Translations under genes and position numbers: made by a program | The notes under the pieces: generated by a model | The model's database searches: none | Seen by the model: only the letters and a program-made list of their open reading frames with translations | What the model was told of the DNA's origin: nothing | DNA from: Planctomycetia bacterium | Lineage (GTDB): Bacteria > Planctomycetota > Phycisphaerae > Phycisphaerales > SM1A02 | Reading direction: 5' to 3' | Length of the DNA stretch: 7,469 bases | NCBI GenBank assembly: GCA_009936695.1 | Contig: JAACEA010000105.1 | Span: 1-7,469, forward strand | In this document: positions 1 to 5,706 of the stretch, piece after piece | Position numbering within the stretch: the stretch's first letter is position 1 | How the letters are laid out: every line of letters begins with the position of its first letter

Positions 1-259
1 GGGCCGTTCACAGACGAGCAGCTCCTTCCGCCGGGCGTCAAGGCGCGCGTCGAGGCTTACGGCAAGAGCGTGCGAGCGCTCATCGAGCGCGCGACTCGGG
101 GCTCTGATGGATGGCGCGTGGCGCGCGACTTGCGAAGGCGGCGGCGTCAGGCCGGACCTCGAGGTCGTCCTGACCCGGGACGAGCTCCTCGAGGTCGGCG
201 ACCCCGATCTCGCCACCGCGGTCGAATGGGTTCTCGACGCCGAACGAACACGTCCCTGA
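1..259 (+). pseudogene. 3' end of an upstream gene with an apparent frameshift; possible S41-type peptidase tail
   Basis: The gene enters from the left edge. Frame 1 reads as ordinary protein with GC-rich third positions (TDEQLLPPGVKARVEAYG, then SVRALIERATRGSDGWRVAR) up to about base 130. It then decays into an Arg/Pro/Gly-rich stretch. From about base 135 frame 2 becomes the protein-like one (GVRPDLEVVLTRDELLEVGD, then PDLATAVEWVLDAE) and stops at TGA 257-259. One extra base between about 110 and 145, near the GGCGGCGGCG run, would join the two. The tail resembles, from memory, the G(I/V)xPDxxVxLTxxDLLxGxDPxLxxA ending of C-terminal-processing (S41) peptidases; the frame 1 part gives no family match. 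An alternative is a separate 50-residue ORF from ATG 107, but the N-terminal part of that frame is not protein-like. A sequencing or assembly error is as likely as a real frameshift. Confidence 0.4.
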
Positions 260-280
260 AATCTCGGGGTCGCGTCCACC

Positions 281-296
281 AGGTGAAACATCACCT
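281..296. repeat. Perfect inverted repeat AGGTGA-AACA-TCACCT
   Basis: Two perfect 6-bp arms flank a 4-nt loop, 21 nt after the stop codon at 257-259. A competing pairing exists: GTGAAA at 283-288 can pair with TTTCAC at 301-306, so the two stems exclude each other. It could be a weak terminator for the upstream gene (a short AATTT follows) or an operator for the operon starting at 398. The sequence does not decide between these. Confidence 0.4.
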
Positions 297-331
297 CGAA
301 TTTCACGAACAAGGCCCCACCGACCGAATCC

Positions 332-356
332 GGGGCGTGCCGAAGACCGGCACCCC
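332..356 (+). other. GC-rich hairpin ahead of the LolA-like gene
   Basis: GGGG (332-335) and TGCCG (338-342) pair with CGGCA (348-352) and CCCC (353-356). The loop is AAGAC, and the only interruption is a 2-nt CG bulge on the left arm. The stem is nine GC-rich base pairs, so it should be stable in RNA. No T-run follows, so it is not a textbook intrinsic terminator. It lies 41 nt before the chosen ATG at 398 and may be a processed 3' end of the upstream transcript or a structure in the operon leader. Confidence 0.4.
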
Positions 357-383
357 ATGACCGCTTGAAACCACGCAACCTCC

Positions 384-388
384 AGGAG
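384..388 (+). promoter_or_regulatory. Ribosome binding site AGGAG that fixes the start at ATG 398
   Basis: AGGAG at 384-388 is followed by a 9-nt spacer and then ATG at 398. This favours 398 over the in-frame TTG at 365, which would put eleven polar residues ahead of a normal signal peptide. Confidence 0.75.
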
Positions 389-397
389 CAGAATCAG

Positions 398-1399
398 ATG
401 CGTAGAACCGCAGTCGTCACCATCCTCACCGCGACCTTCACCTGCCTCGCCGGCGGCCTCGGGCCCGCGACCGCCGTCGCTTCGGCGCCCGTCCAGGACG
501 AGGCGAAGACCGCCCCCCTGCCGACCGCCAAGGAGGTCGTCGCGATGATGATCAAGGCGCAGGGCGGTGAAGAGGCCCTCGCCAAGCACCCCACCGCGTC
601 GATGACCGGCAAGTTCTCGATGCCGGCGATGGGCATGGGGGGCCCGATGAGCATCAAGACCTCGAAGGGCAGCATGCGGATCGAGATCGACATCACCGGC
701 TTCGGGAAGTCGCTCCAGGGATACACCGACGGCGTGGCCTGGTCGATCGACCCGGCGTCCGGGGCCCAGCTTCTCGAGGGATCGATGCTCGAATCGATGA
801 AGCGTCAGGCGAACAGCCGCGGCGATCTCGATCTCTTCAAGATGTGGGACTCGGTCAAGGTGACCGGCCGTGAGCGTTTCGCCGACACCGACTGCGTGCT
901 GCTCGAGCTGAAGAGCGGCAAGGACCGCGAGGTCCGACTGATCGACGAGAAGACTGGCCGCATGGTCGCGAGCCGTACGGTCCAGTCCTCGCCGATGGGT
1001 GAGATCCCGATCGTGACGACCATCGAGGCGTGGAAGGACTTCGACGGCCTCAACGTTCCGGTCCGGATGAGCATGGCGATGATGGGCCAGAAGCAGGTCA
1101 TCGAGGTCGACAAGATGGACTTCGCGGAGATTCCTCCCGCGGAATTCGCCCTGCCGCCCGCCATCAAGGCCCTGGTCGCCGACAAGAAGGCCCGCGCGGC
1201 CGAGTCCAAGACGGTCACGGATTCCGATTCCTCGTCCTCGAGCGATTCCGCCTCCTCCAGCGATTCCTCTTCGTCCAAGGACTCGTCCTCTTCCAGTGAT
1301 TCCTCTTCGTCCAAGGACTCGTCCTCGTCCAGCGACTCCTCCTCCTCGAAGTCCGGATCCTCGAAGTCCGGATCCTCGCGGTCCGGCGGCGGCGAATGA
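398..1399 (+). CDS. Secreted LolA/LppX-like protein with a Ser/Asp-rich C-terminal tail
   Basis: The product is 333 residues. Residues 1-28 form a Sec-type signal peptide: RR after the Met, a hydrophobic core TAVVTILTATFTCLAG, and a probable cut after AVA (26-28). Cys16 lacks a proper lipobox, so I do not call it a lipoprotein. Residues about 44-265 alternate short beta-like segments, including a KEVVAMMIKAQGGEEAL helix, GYTDGVAWSIDP, REVRLIDEKTGRMVAS and a closing AEIPPAEFALPPAIKAL. This is the style of LolA/LppX-like or outer-membrane-lipoprotein-sorting domains (half-barrels that bind lipid or lipoprotein), but it is a pattern judgement without a profile search. Residues 275-333 are a low-complexity tail of Ser and Asp with regularly placed Lys, ending SGGGE. 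The stop overlaps the ATPase start (ATGA), implying translational coupling. Function is inferred as periplasmic ligand binding associated with the exporter; secretion is the firmer part. Confidence 0.75.
   Translation: MRRTAVVTILTATFTCLAGGLGPATAVASAPVQDEAKTAPLPTAKEVVAMMIKAQGGEEALAKHPTASMTGKFSMPAMGMGGPMSIKTSKGSMRIEIDITGFGKSLQGYTDGVAWSIDPASGAQLLEGSMLESMKRQANSRGDLDLFKMWDSVKVTGRERFADTDCVLLELKSGKDREVRLIDEKTGRMVASRTVQSSPMGEIPIVTTIEAWKDFDGLNVPVRMSMAMMGQKQVIEVDKMDFAEIPPAEFALPPAIKALVADKKARAAESKTVTDSDSSSSSDSASSSDSSSSKDSSSSSDSSSSKDSSSSSDSSSSKSGSSKSGSSRSGGGE
1220..1396 (+). repeat. Low-complexity Ser/Asp tail with internal DNA repeats
   Basis: The DNA coding for the tail contains a 29-bp exact direct repeat at 1262-1290 and 1298-1326, a 36-bp period that encodes the 12-residue unit DSSSSKDSSSSS. 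It is followed by a 15-bp exact tandem at 1343-1357 and 1358-1372 (unit TCCTCGAAGTCCGGA) and a degenerate third copy at 1373-1387, encoding SGSSK/SGSSR steps. Most Ser codons are TCC or TCG, with AGC and AGT interspersed. Such a tract can expand or contract by slippage. Its reverse complement creates a spurious Glu/Asp-rich reading frame on the other strand. Confidence 0.9.
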
Positions 1400-2355
1400 G
1401 TTCGAACTGCATCGATCTCTCGGGGGCCGCGAAGCGCTTCGGTCGAACCGAAGCGGTTCGCGACCTCGATCTGCAGGTGCCTTCCGGTTCGCTGTGCGGC
1501 TTCCTCGGGCCCAATGGCGCCGGCAAGAGCACCACCATCCGGATGATCATGTCGATCATCAGGCCGGACGTCGGGTCGCTGCGGGTCCTCGACGGCGATG
1601 CGCTCGACCACAAGGATCGGATCGGGTATCTGCCCGAGGAGCGCGGCGTCTATCGCAAGATGAAGGTCGGCGACTACCTCCGCTACATCGGTCGACTGAA
1701 GGGGGTCGAGTCCGCTCGTCTGCCGAAGATCATCGAGGATGCCCTCGAACGCATCGAACTCCCCGGCGTCGCACGAAAGCGGTGCGAGGAGCTCAGCAAG
1801 GGCATGCAGCAGAAGGTGCAGTTCCTCGCCGCGATCATCCACGAACCGGAACTCATCATTCTCGACGAACCGTTCTCCGGACTCGACCCCGTCAACGCCA
1901 TGCTCCTCAACGAACTGATCCGGGAGCTGCACGACCAGGGAAGGACCATCCTGTTCTCGACGCACGTGCTGCACCAGGCCGAGCGGATGTGCGACCGGAT
2001 CGTCATGATCGATCGAGGCCGGAAGGTCCTCGACGACCGGCTCGATCGCATCCAGGAACGGTTCGACCCCCGGACCATCGTGGTCGAACCGCTTGGTGAT
2101 CCGGCCGGCATCGAGTCGGCGCTCCGCTCGGCGCCGGAGGTGGAGTCCGTGACGATCGATGCCGACGCCCGCCTGCACGCGCGACTCCGGGACCTCGCCG
2201 ACGCGGATCGGATCATGGCCCTCGCCGTGGAACACGGACCGCTTCGCAGCGTCGGCCGCGCGAAGACCACCCTCGACGAGGTCTTCATCAATCTCGTCGA
2301 CCAGCCCGAGCAGGCCGGCGCCGCCGGCAGCACGACGGAGCCGATCCATGCGTGA
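1396..2355 (+). CDS. ABC transporter ATP-binding protein, NatA/YhaQ type
   Basis: The product is a 319-residue cytoplasmic ATPase that would power the permease encoded next. Visible motifs are the Walker A GPNGAGKST (38-46), the signature LSKGMQQK (133-140), Walker B LIILDEP (153-159), the D-loop SGLDP (161-165) and the switch histidine STH (H190). In the Q-loop region the sequence is GYLPEERGVY (77-86), with Glu where many ABC ATPases have Gln; this is typical of the NatA/YhaQ group. Residues about 205-300 form the extra C-terminal domain of that group (DUF4162-like), ending with TTLDEVFINLV. The start ATG overlaps the stop of the LolA-like gene, and its 3' end overlaps the permease start by 8 nt (ATGCGTGA). 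NatA relatives export sodium in Bacillus, but the family is broad and the substrate here is unknown. Confidence 0.93.
   Translation: MSSNCIDLSGAAKRFGRTEAVRDLDLQVPSGSLCGFLGPNGAGKSTTIRMIMSIIRPDVGSLRVLDGDALDHKDRIGYLPEERGVYRKMKVGDYLRYIGRLKGVESARLPKIIEDALERIELPGVARKRCEELSKGMQQKVQFLAAIIHEPELIILDEPFSGLDPVNAMLLNELIRELHDQGRTILFSTHVLHQAERMCDRIVMIDRGRKVLDDRLDRIQERFDPRTIVVEPLGDPAGIESALRSAPEVESVTIDADARLHARLRDLADADRIMALAVEHGPLRSVGRAKTTLDEVFINLVDQPEQAGAAGSTTEPIHA
1435..1455 (+). repeat. Perfect inverted repeat inside the start of the ATPase gene
   Basis: CGCTTCGGT (1435-1443) and ACCGAAGCG (1447-1455) are exact reverse complements separated by CGA. The 9-bp GC-rich stem lies within codons 14-20 of the ATPase gene, 39 nt after its start codon. 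It may be incidental to coding, or it may slow ribosomes entering the ATPase gene. Confidence 0.5.
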
Positions 2356-3229
2356 TGGCAATCTCGAGAAGATCGCGACCATCGCATGGCGGGAGTTCCG
2401 GCATACCGCGCTGACCAAGTCGTTCCTGTTCGGCGCCGTGATTCTCCCGGTCCTGATGGGCGCGGGCTTCCTCGTCCTTCCGCTCCTTCTGGCGGGTCAA
2501 TCCGAGCCCCTCGCAGGAACCGTGGCGGTGGTCGACCCGACCGGGCGGTTCGCGCCGACCTTCGACGCCCTGATCATGGAACGGCAGGAACGCGACGGCT
2601 CCGCGGAAGCGGCGGACGTCATGAAGCGGCTCGGGATCGACGACAAGACGGGCTTCATCGGCAAGAGCCTCGCGCAGGCCGGCGAGGACGACTACGGCGA
2701 CGTCTCGGCGACCGGTTTCATCACGAACGACGAGGAGACGATCGAGCGCTTGAAGGCCGAGGCCCGGGAAGGCGACTGGCTCGCCGTCGCGATCGTGCCC
2801 GCCCGACAGATCGAAGTCACTTCGACGACCGACGAGGATCTTCCCGACATCGAGCTCTTCCTTCCCCGCTCCACCTCTCCGGGACACACCAACGAACTGG
2901 AGAGCCTCGTTCGTTCGGCGACGGTCCGGACCCGCTTCATGGCCGCCGGCGAGGACTTCGAACGGGTTCAGACGATGCTCGATCGGCCGTCGATCGACGT
3001 GCGACGCTTCGGCGAGGACGGCGCCGCGGACGCCGAGGAGTCGAAGCTGCGGATGATCGTGCCGTTCGGCTTCATGATGCTGCTCTGGATCGCGACCTTC
3101 ACCGCCGGGAACTTCCTGCTGACCTCGACGATCGAGGAGAAATCGAACAAGGTGATCGAGGTGGTGCTCAGCGCGGTCGGCCCGCTCCAACTGCTGTGGG
3201 GAAAGATCCTCGGACTCGCCCTCGTCTAG
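2348..3229 (+). CDS. ABC-2 permease, NatB type: N-terminal part, ended by an in-frame TAG
   Basis: This piece is 293 residues long and ends at TAG 3227-3229. ATG 2348 is chosen because it follows the 8-nt overlap with the ATPase gene and begins a normal cytoplasmic helix (EKIATIAWREFRHTALTKSF) before the first membrane segment, about 27-49. Residues 50-234 are a large, charged extracytoplasmic domain, as in NatB-type permeases. The second membrane segment is about 237-258, followed by the family hallmark EEKSNKVIEVVLSAV (263-277) and WGKILGLALV. Where the next membrane segment should begin, the frame meets TAG, one base from CAG (Gln). Alone, this part would be a two-segment stub lacking four of the six expected membrane helices, so it is probably inactive unless the stop is read through or is an error. 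Confidence 0.85.
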   Translation: MRDGNLEKIATIAWREFRHTALTKSFLFGAVILPVLMGAGFLVLPLLLAGQSEPLAGTVAVVDPTGRFAPTFDALIMERQERDGSAEAADVMKRLGIDDKTGFIGKSLAQAGEDDYGDVSATGFITNDEETIERLKAEAREGDWLAVAIVPARQIEVTSTTDEDLPDIELFLPRSTSPGHTNELESLVRSATVRTRFMAAGEDFERVQTMLDRPSIDVRRFGEDGAADAEESKLRMIVPFGFMMLLWIATFTAGNFLLTSTIEEKSNKVIEVVLSAVGPLQLLWGKILGLALV

Positions 3230-3727
3230 CTGGTGATCGTGGTCACCTACGGCGGCCTCGCGATCGCTTCGCTCACCGCCCTGGCGCTCACCGACCTTCT
3301 CGCGTGGAGCACGCTGGCATGGGCGGTGATCTTCTTCTTGATCGCCTACTTCACGATCGCGGCCCTGATGGCGGCGATCGGCAGCGCCGTCAATGAACTC
3401 AGCGAAGCCCAGACCTTCATGGCGCCGGTCATGATCATCATGGTCCTGCCGATGCTTCTTTGGGCACCGATCGCGGAGAATCCCGACGGCACGCTCGCGA
3501 CGGTCAGCAGCATGCTGCCACCGATCCTTCCATTCGCGATGGTGATGCGGATCGGGGCCGCGACGGAACCGATCCCGATCTGGCAGATGCTGCTCTCGAC
3601 CGGGCTCGGCATCATGTCCGTCGCCGTACTGGTGTGGGCGGCGTCGCGGATCTTCCGCGTGGGCATCCTGATGCAGGGCAAGCCGCCTTCGCCGCTGGAA
3701 CTCCTTCGCTGGATCCGGCAGACGTGA
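3230..3727 (+). pseudogene. ABC-2 permease, NatB type: C-terminal part downstream of the TAG
   Basis: This stretch continues the permease frame exactly; no base is gained or lost at the TAG. Together the two parts make 459 codons, a normal NatB-type length. It supplies the remaining four hydrophobic segments, about 295-314, 323-345, 357-376 and 414-433, and the family's usual ending RIFRVGILMQGKPP...LLRWIR. Codon use and hydrophobic pattern are intact, so the break is either very recent, absent in most cells, or a base-calling error. Internal initiation at GTG 3233 is unlikely: no Shine-Dalgarno sequence precedes it and it lies inside the third membrane segment. It ends at TGA 3725-3727, 19 nt before the zinc-ribbon gene. 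Confidence 0.8.
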
Positions 3728-3746
3728 CCGCCGCGAGGACCACCCG

Positions 3747-5297
3747 ATGAGCGGATGGGCGCAGTGGGAGCCATGGGCGGTCGGCGGCGTGATCGCGGTC
3801 CTGGTCGCCGGGTTCATCGCCCGCGCCCTGTTCTCCGACCGTGCCCGGGGCCGGCCGAGATGTCATCGATGTGGCTACGACTTCGAGGGCGTCGAGGGCC
3901 TGACCTGCCCCGAATGCGGCTGGACCGCCAGGACGGCGAAGGATCTCCTGAGAACCCGACGGCACTGGTTCAAGGCGGTCGTCGGCGTGACCCTGCTCAT
4001 CCTCGCCGCAGCGCTCATTCGACTCCACGCCGCCGGCGGAAATCCGCTGCTGATCGTTCCCGACCGGATCATGATCGCGCTGCTTCCAGTCGATCCGACC
4101 GCCGGTGGCACGGAGATCGGCCCGATCGCGGACGAACTTCGTCGACGCCTCATGGCGGAGGAACTCGACGAGTCCGAGGTCGAGTCGCTCTTCGCACGAA
4201 TCGCTTCCGGCGACGATGGTGCCCCGCCCGGATCCGAGGCATGGCGAGCTCGATACGGCGGACTCGTCGATGCCTGGCGATCGAGATTCGTTCGCCCCGG
4301 CGATCCGGAAGCCAAGGTCCTGCTGTCGATCCCGCCCCGGCTCGAGGTCGAAGTGCCCGCCACCTGGCCGACCGACCGGGGGGTGCCTGCGGAACTCGAT
4401 CTCGAAGACTGGTGGCCGATCGGAACCGAATCGATGGTCGAGCTGCGATGGCAGGGTGAAGATCCCACCGTCGGTCCGCCGTTGGTCCGGATCGGATTTC
4501 GAAACCGCGCTTCCGTCGGGCGTCCCCACGGTTTCGAGCTTCCACCCGCGGACACCTGGCCCGAGCCGGCCATCCTCGAGGCCACGGTTCGACCGCGATT
4601 CGTCGACTCCGAGCGACTTCGACTCGCGGAAGACGGTATCGACGTGCCGGAAGGTGACGACACGATCACCGAACTCATACCTCCACCTCCCTTCGAATCC
4701 ATACCCCCGACCATCGCGAGGACCGAAGTCGCCCTCCCGCTCGATCTCGAACTACCCTCGATCTCGGCATGGGTCGGCGACGAGGACGCCGAGGAAGCGG
4801 TGCGACGGATCTTCGCGCCGGGACTGCGGCGGTGGGATGGAACGCGAAGACCATTCGCCATCCGCTTCGACGTTCAGCAGGCGGCGGAGAAGTTGTTCAA
4901 GGACGTGCTCTTCGGGCTGGTGGTCGAGCTCGTCGAAGTCGACGCCGACGGCGGGGAATCGGTCCATCGTCGATCGCGGATCTGGCTACCCGGCGGTCCC
5001 GGGCCGAACGGATACTGGCGATCGCGTTGGGGCATCTCCGAGGAGGACGGCGACGCCCTGCATCGCGCCTTCGATCCGACCCCCGGCTCCCGCTGGTTCA
5101 TGCGGATCCGGGGCGACGAGGAACTCGCCCGGCTCGCCCTCGCCTCGGTCGTGAACCAGGGCGGCGATCAGGCGGCGTTCACGCGCTGGTGGTCGGGCAC
5201 CGTGAATCGGCCGCTCCGAACGACCGAGGAAACCAGACGACCGTTCATTCGGCGGTGGTTCCATCCCGATGGCGTCCGAAGACCCGACGCCCCCTGA
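3747..5297 (+). CDS. Zinc-ribbon membrane protein of unknown function
   Basis: The product is 516 residues. The start is ATG 3747, 8 nt after a GAGG at 3735-3738. Residues about 10-29 are a first membrane segment. Cys39, Cys42, Cys54 and Cys57 (CHRCGYDFEG...CPECGW) form a zinc ribbon of the kind common in Planctomycetota membrane proteins. Residues about 75-91 are a second membrane segment. If both segments span the membrane, the ribbon is cytoplasmic or periplasmic depending on orientation, and the roughly 420-residue C-terminal part lies on the opposite side from the ribbon. That part is rich in Pro, Trp, Arg and acidic residues, with blocks such as LPLDLELPSISAWVGDEDA and GSRWFMRIRGDEELARLALA. 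I recognise no enzyme motif in it. Position 19 nt after the permease frame suggests it is the last gene of the exporter operon. Coding status is firm; function is unknown. Confidence 0.85.
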   Translation: MSGWAQWEPWAVGGVIAVLVAGFIARALFSDRARGRPRCHRCGYDFEGVEGLTCPECGWTARTAKDLLRTRRHWFKAVVGVTLLILAAALIRLHAAGGNPLLIVPDRIMIALLPVDPTAGGTEIGPIADELRRRLMAEELDESEVESLFARIASGDDGAPPGSEAWRARYGGLVDAWRSRFVRPGDPEAKVLLSIPPRLEVEVPATWPTDRGVPAELDLEDWWPIGTESMVELRWQGEDPTVGPPLVRIGFRNRASVGRPHGFELPPADTWPEPAILEATVRPRFVDSERLRLAEDGIDVPEGDDTITELIPPPPFESIPPTIARTEVALPLDLELPSISAWVGDEDAEEAVRRIFAPGLRRWDGTRRPFAIRFDVQQAAEKLFKDVLFGLVVELVEVDADGGESVHRRSRIWLPGGPGPNGYWRSRWGISEEDGDALHRAFDPTPGSRWFMRIRGDEELARLALASVVNQGGDQAAFTRWWSGTVNRPLRTTEETRRPFIRRWFHPDGVRRPDAP

Positions 5298-5370
5298 TCG
5301 CTTCTGACGCCGCGACCCCCGCTCTTCCATCCCAATCCGTCCCCCCCGACCGCGTGTGACCTCACCTGCG

Positions 5371-5421
5371 AGACGCCGCATGGGCGTTTGGATGCCCCGC
5401 CGCGACGCCCGGGAACGGCGT
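5371..5421 (+). other. Two hairpins sharing the same ACGCC/GGCGT stem
   Basis: AGACGCC (5371-5377) pairs with GGCGTTT (5383-5389) around loop GCATG, including one G-U pair. ACGCC (5405-5409) pairs with GGCGT (5417-5421) around loop CGGGAAC. Because the core arms are identical, the outer arms can also pair with each other, giving alternative folds. They lie 74-124 nt after the zinc-ribbon gene and may end the operon transcript. Neither is followed by a clear T-run, so an intrinsic terminator is not secure. Confidence 0.35.
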
Positions 5422-5435
5422 GGCCGAGTCATCTA

Positions 5436-5464
5436 TTGCCATATTTCCATATTTGTGATATGGT
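5436..5464 (+). promoter_or_regulatory. Predicted vapBC promoter
   Basis: TTGCCA at 5436-5441 (consensus TTGACA) and TATGGT at 5459-5464 (consensus TATAAT, 4 of 6) are separated by exactly 17 bp, inside the only AT-rich patch of this region. A transcript would start at about 5471-5472, only about 5 nt before ATG 5477. No Shine-Dalgarno sequence precedes that ATG, which fits an almost leaderless mRNA. The consensus used is the general sigma-70 type; promoter rules in this lineage may differ. Confidence 0.5.
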
Positions 5465-5474
5465 ATTCCATATC
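5439..5474. promoter_or_regulatory. Predicted VapB/VapBC operator: CCATAT half-sites
   Basis: GATATGG-TATT-CCATATC (5457-5474) is a perfect inverted repeat ending two bases before the vapB start codon and covering the predicted -10 element. Upstream, CCATATTT is repeated exactly in tandem (5439-5446, 5447-5454), giving four CCATAT half-sites in all, three direct and one inverted. Ribbon-helix-helix antitoxins bind such short repeated half-sites, so autorepression by VapB, tightened by the VapBC complex, is the natural inference. Confidence 0.65.
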
Positions 5475-5476
5475 AG

Positions 5477-5704
5477 ATGAAGACAACGCTGAACATCGAT
5501 GACACGGTTTTCACCCGGCTCAAAACGGAGGCGGCGAGCTCTGGTCGGACCATGAGCGAGCTTGTCGAGTCGGCATTGCGTCTTCTTCTGACGAGGGGTA
5601 CCGGGGCAAAGGAATTGCCCTCCCTCCCCTCGTTCGATGGTGGTGGCACCACCGTCGACATCGCCGACCGCGAACATCTCTGGCGCGCCAAGGAAGGCCG
5701 CTAG
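5477..5704 (+). CDS. vapB: VapB-type ribbon-helix-helix antitoxin
   Basis: The product is a 75-residue antitoxin that should bind and inhibit the PIN toxin encoded next and repress their shared promoter. Residues 2-8 (KTTLNID) are the DNA-contacting beta strand. Residues about 9-21 and 25-40, joined by the GRT turn, are the two helices of a ribbon-helix-helix fold. The tail from about 41, ending ADREHLWRAKEGR, would be the flexible toxin-binding arm. The start ATG is the only sensible one: it directly follows the operator palindrome and opens the strand. The gene ends at TAG 5702-5704, 2 nt before vapC, so TAG works as a normal stop in this genome. The pair identity rests on fold pattern and context. 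Confidence 0.87.
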   Translation: MKTTLNIDDTVFTRLKTEAASSGRTMSELVESALRLLLTRGTGAKELPSLPSFDGGGTTVDIADREHLWRAKEGR

Positions 5705-5706
5705 AG

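Noticed and set aside
365..397. TTG 365 as the start of the LolA-like gene
   Set aside because: It would add eleven polar residues before the signal peptide, and the AGGAG site is placed for ATG 398.
805..2418. 537-codon open frame on the minus strand with a Glu/Asp-rich segment
   Set aside because: It is antisense to the LolA-like and ATPase genes. The acidic stretch is the reverse complement of the Ser-rich tail, and the rest reads as His/Arg/Asp-rich shadow with no motif.
3227..3229. TAG as pyrrolysine or a reassigned sense codon
   Set aside because: vapB and vapC both end naturally at TAG in this window, and an ABC permease membrane segment is not a known pyrrolysine site. This cannot be fully excluded without the genome.
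3233..3727. Separate gene starting at GTG 3233, which would make a split two-subunit permease
   Set aside because: There is no ribosome binding site, the start falls inside a membrane segment, and the frame continues exactly from the upstream part. A broken single gene explains this better.
2288..3817. 509-codon open frame on the minus strand
   Set aside because: It is antisense to the permease, rich in His, Asp and Arg, without hydrophobic core patterns; a GC-bias shadow.
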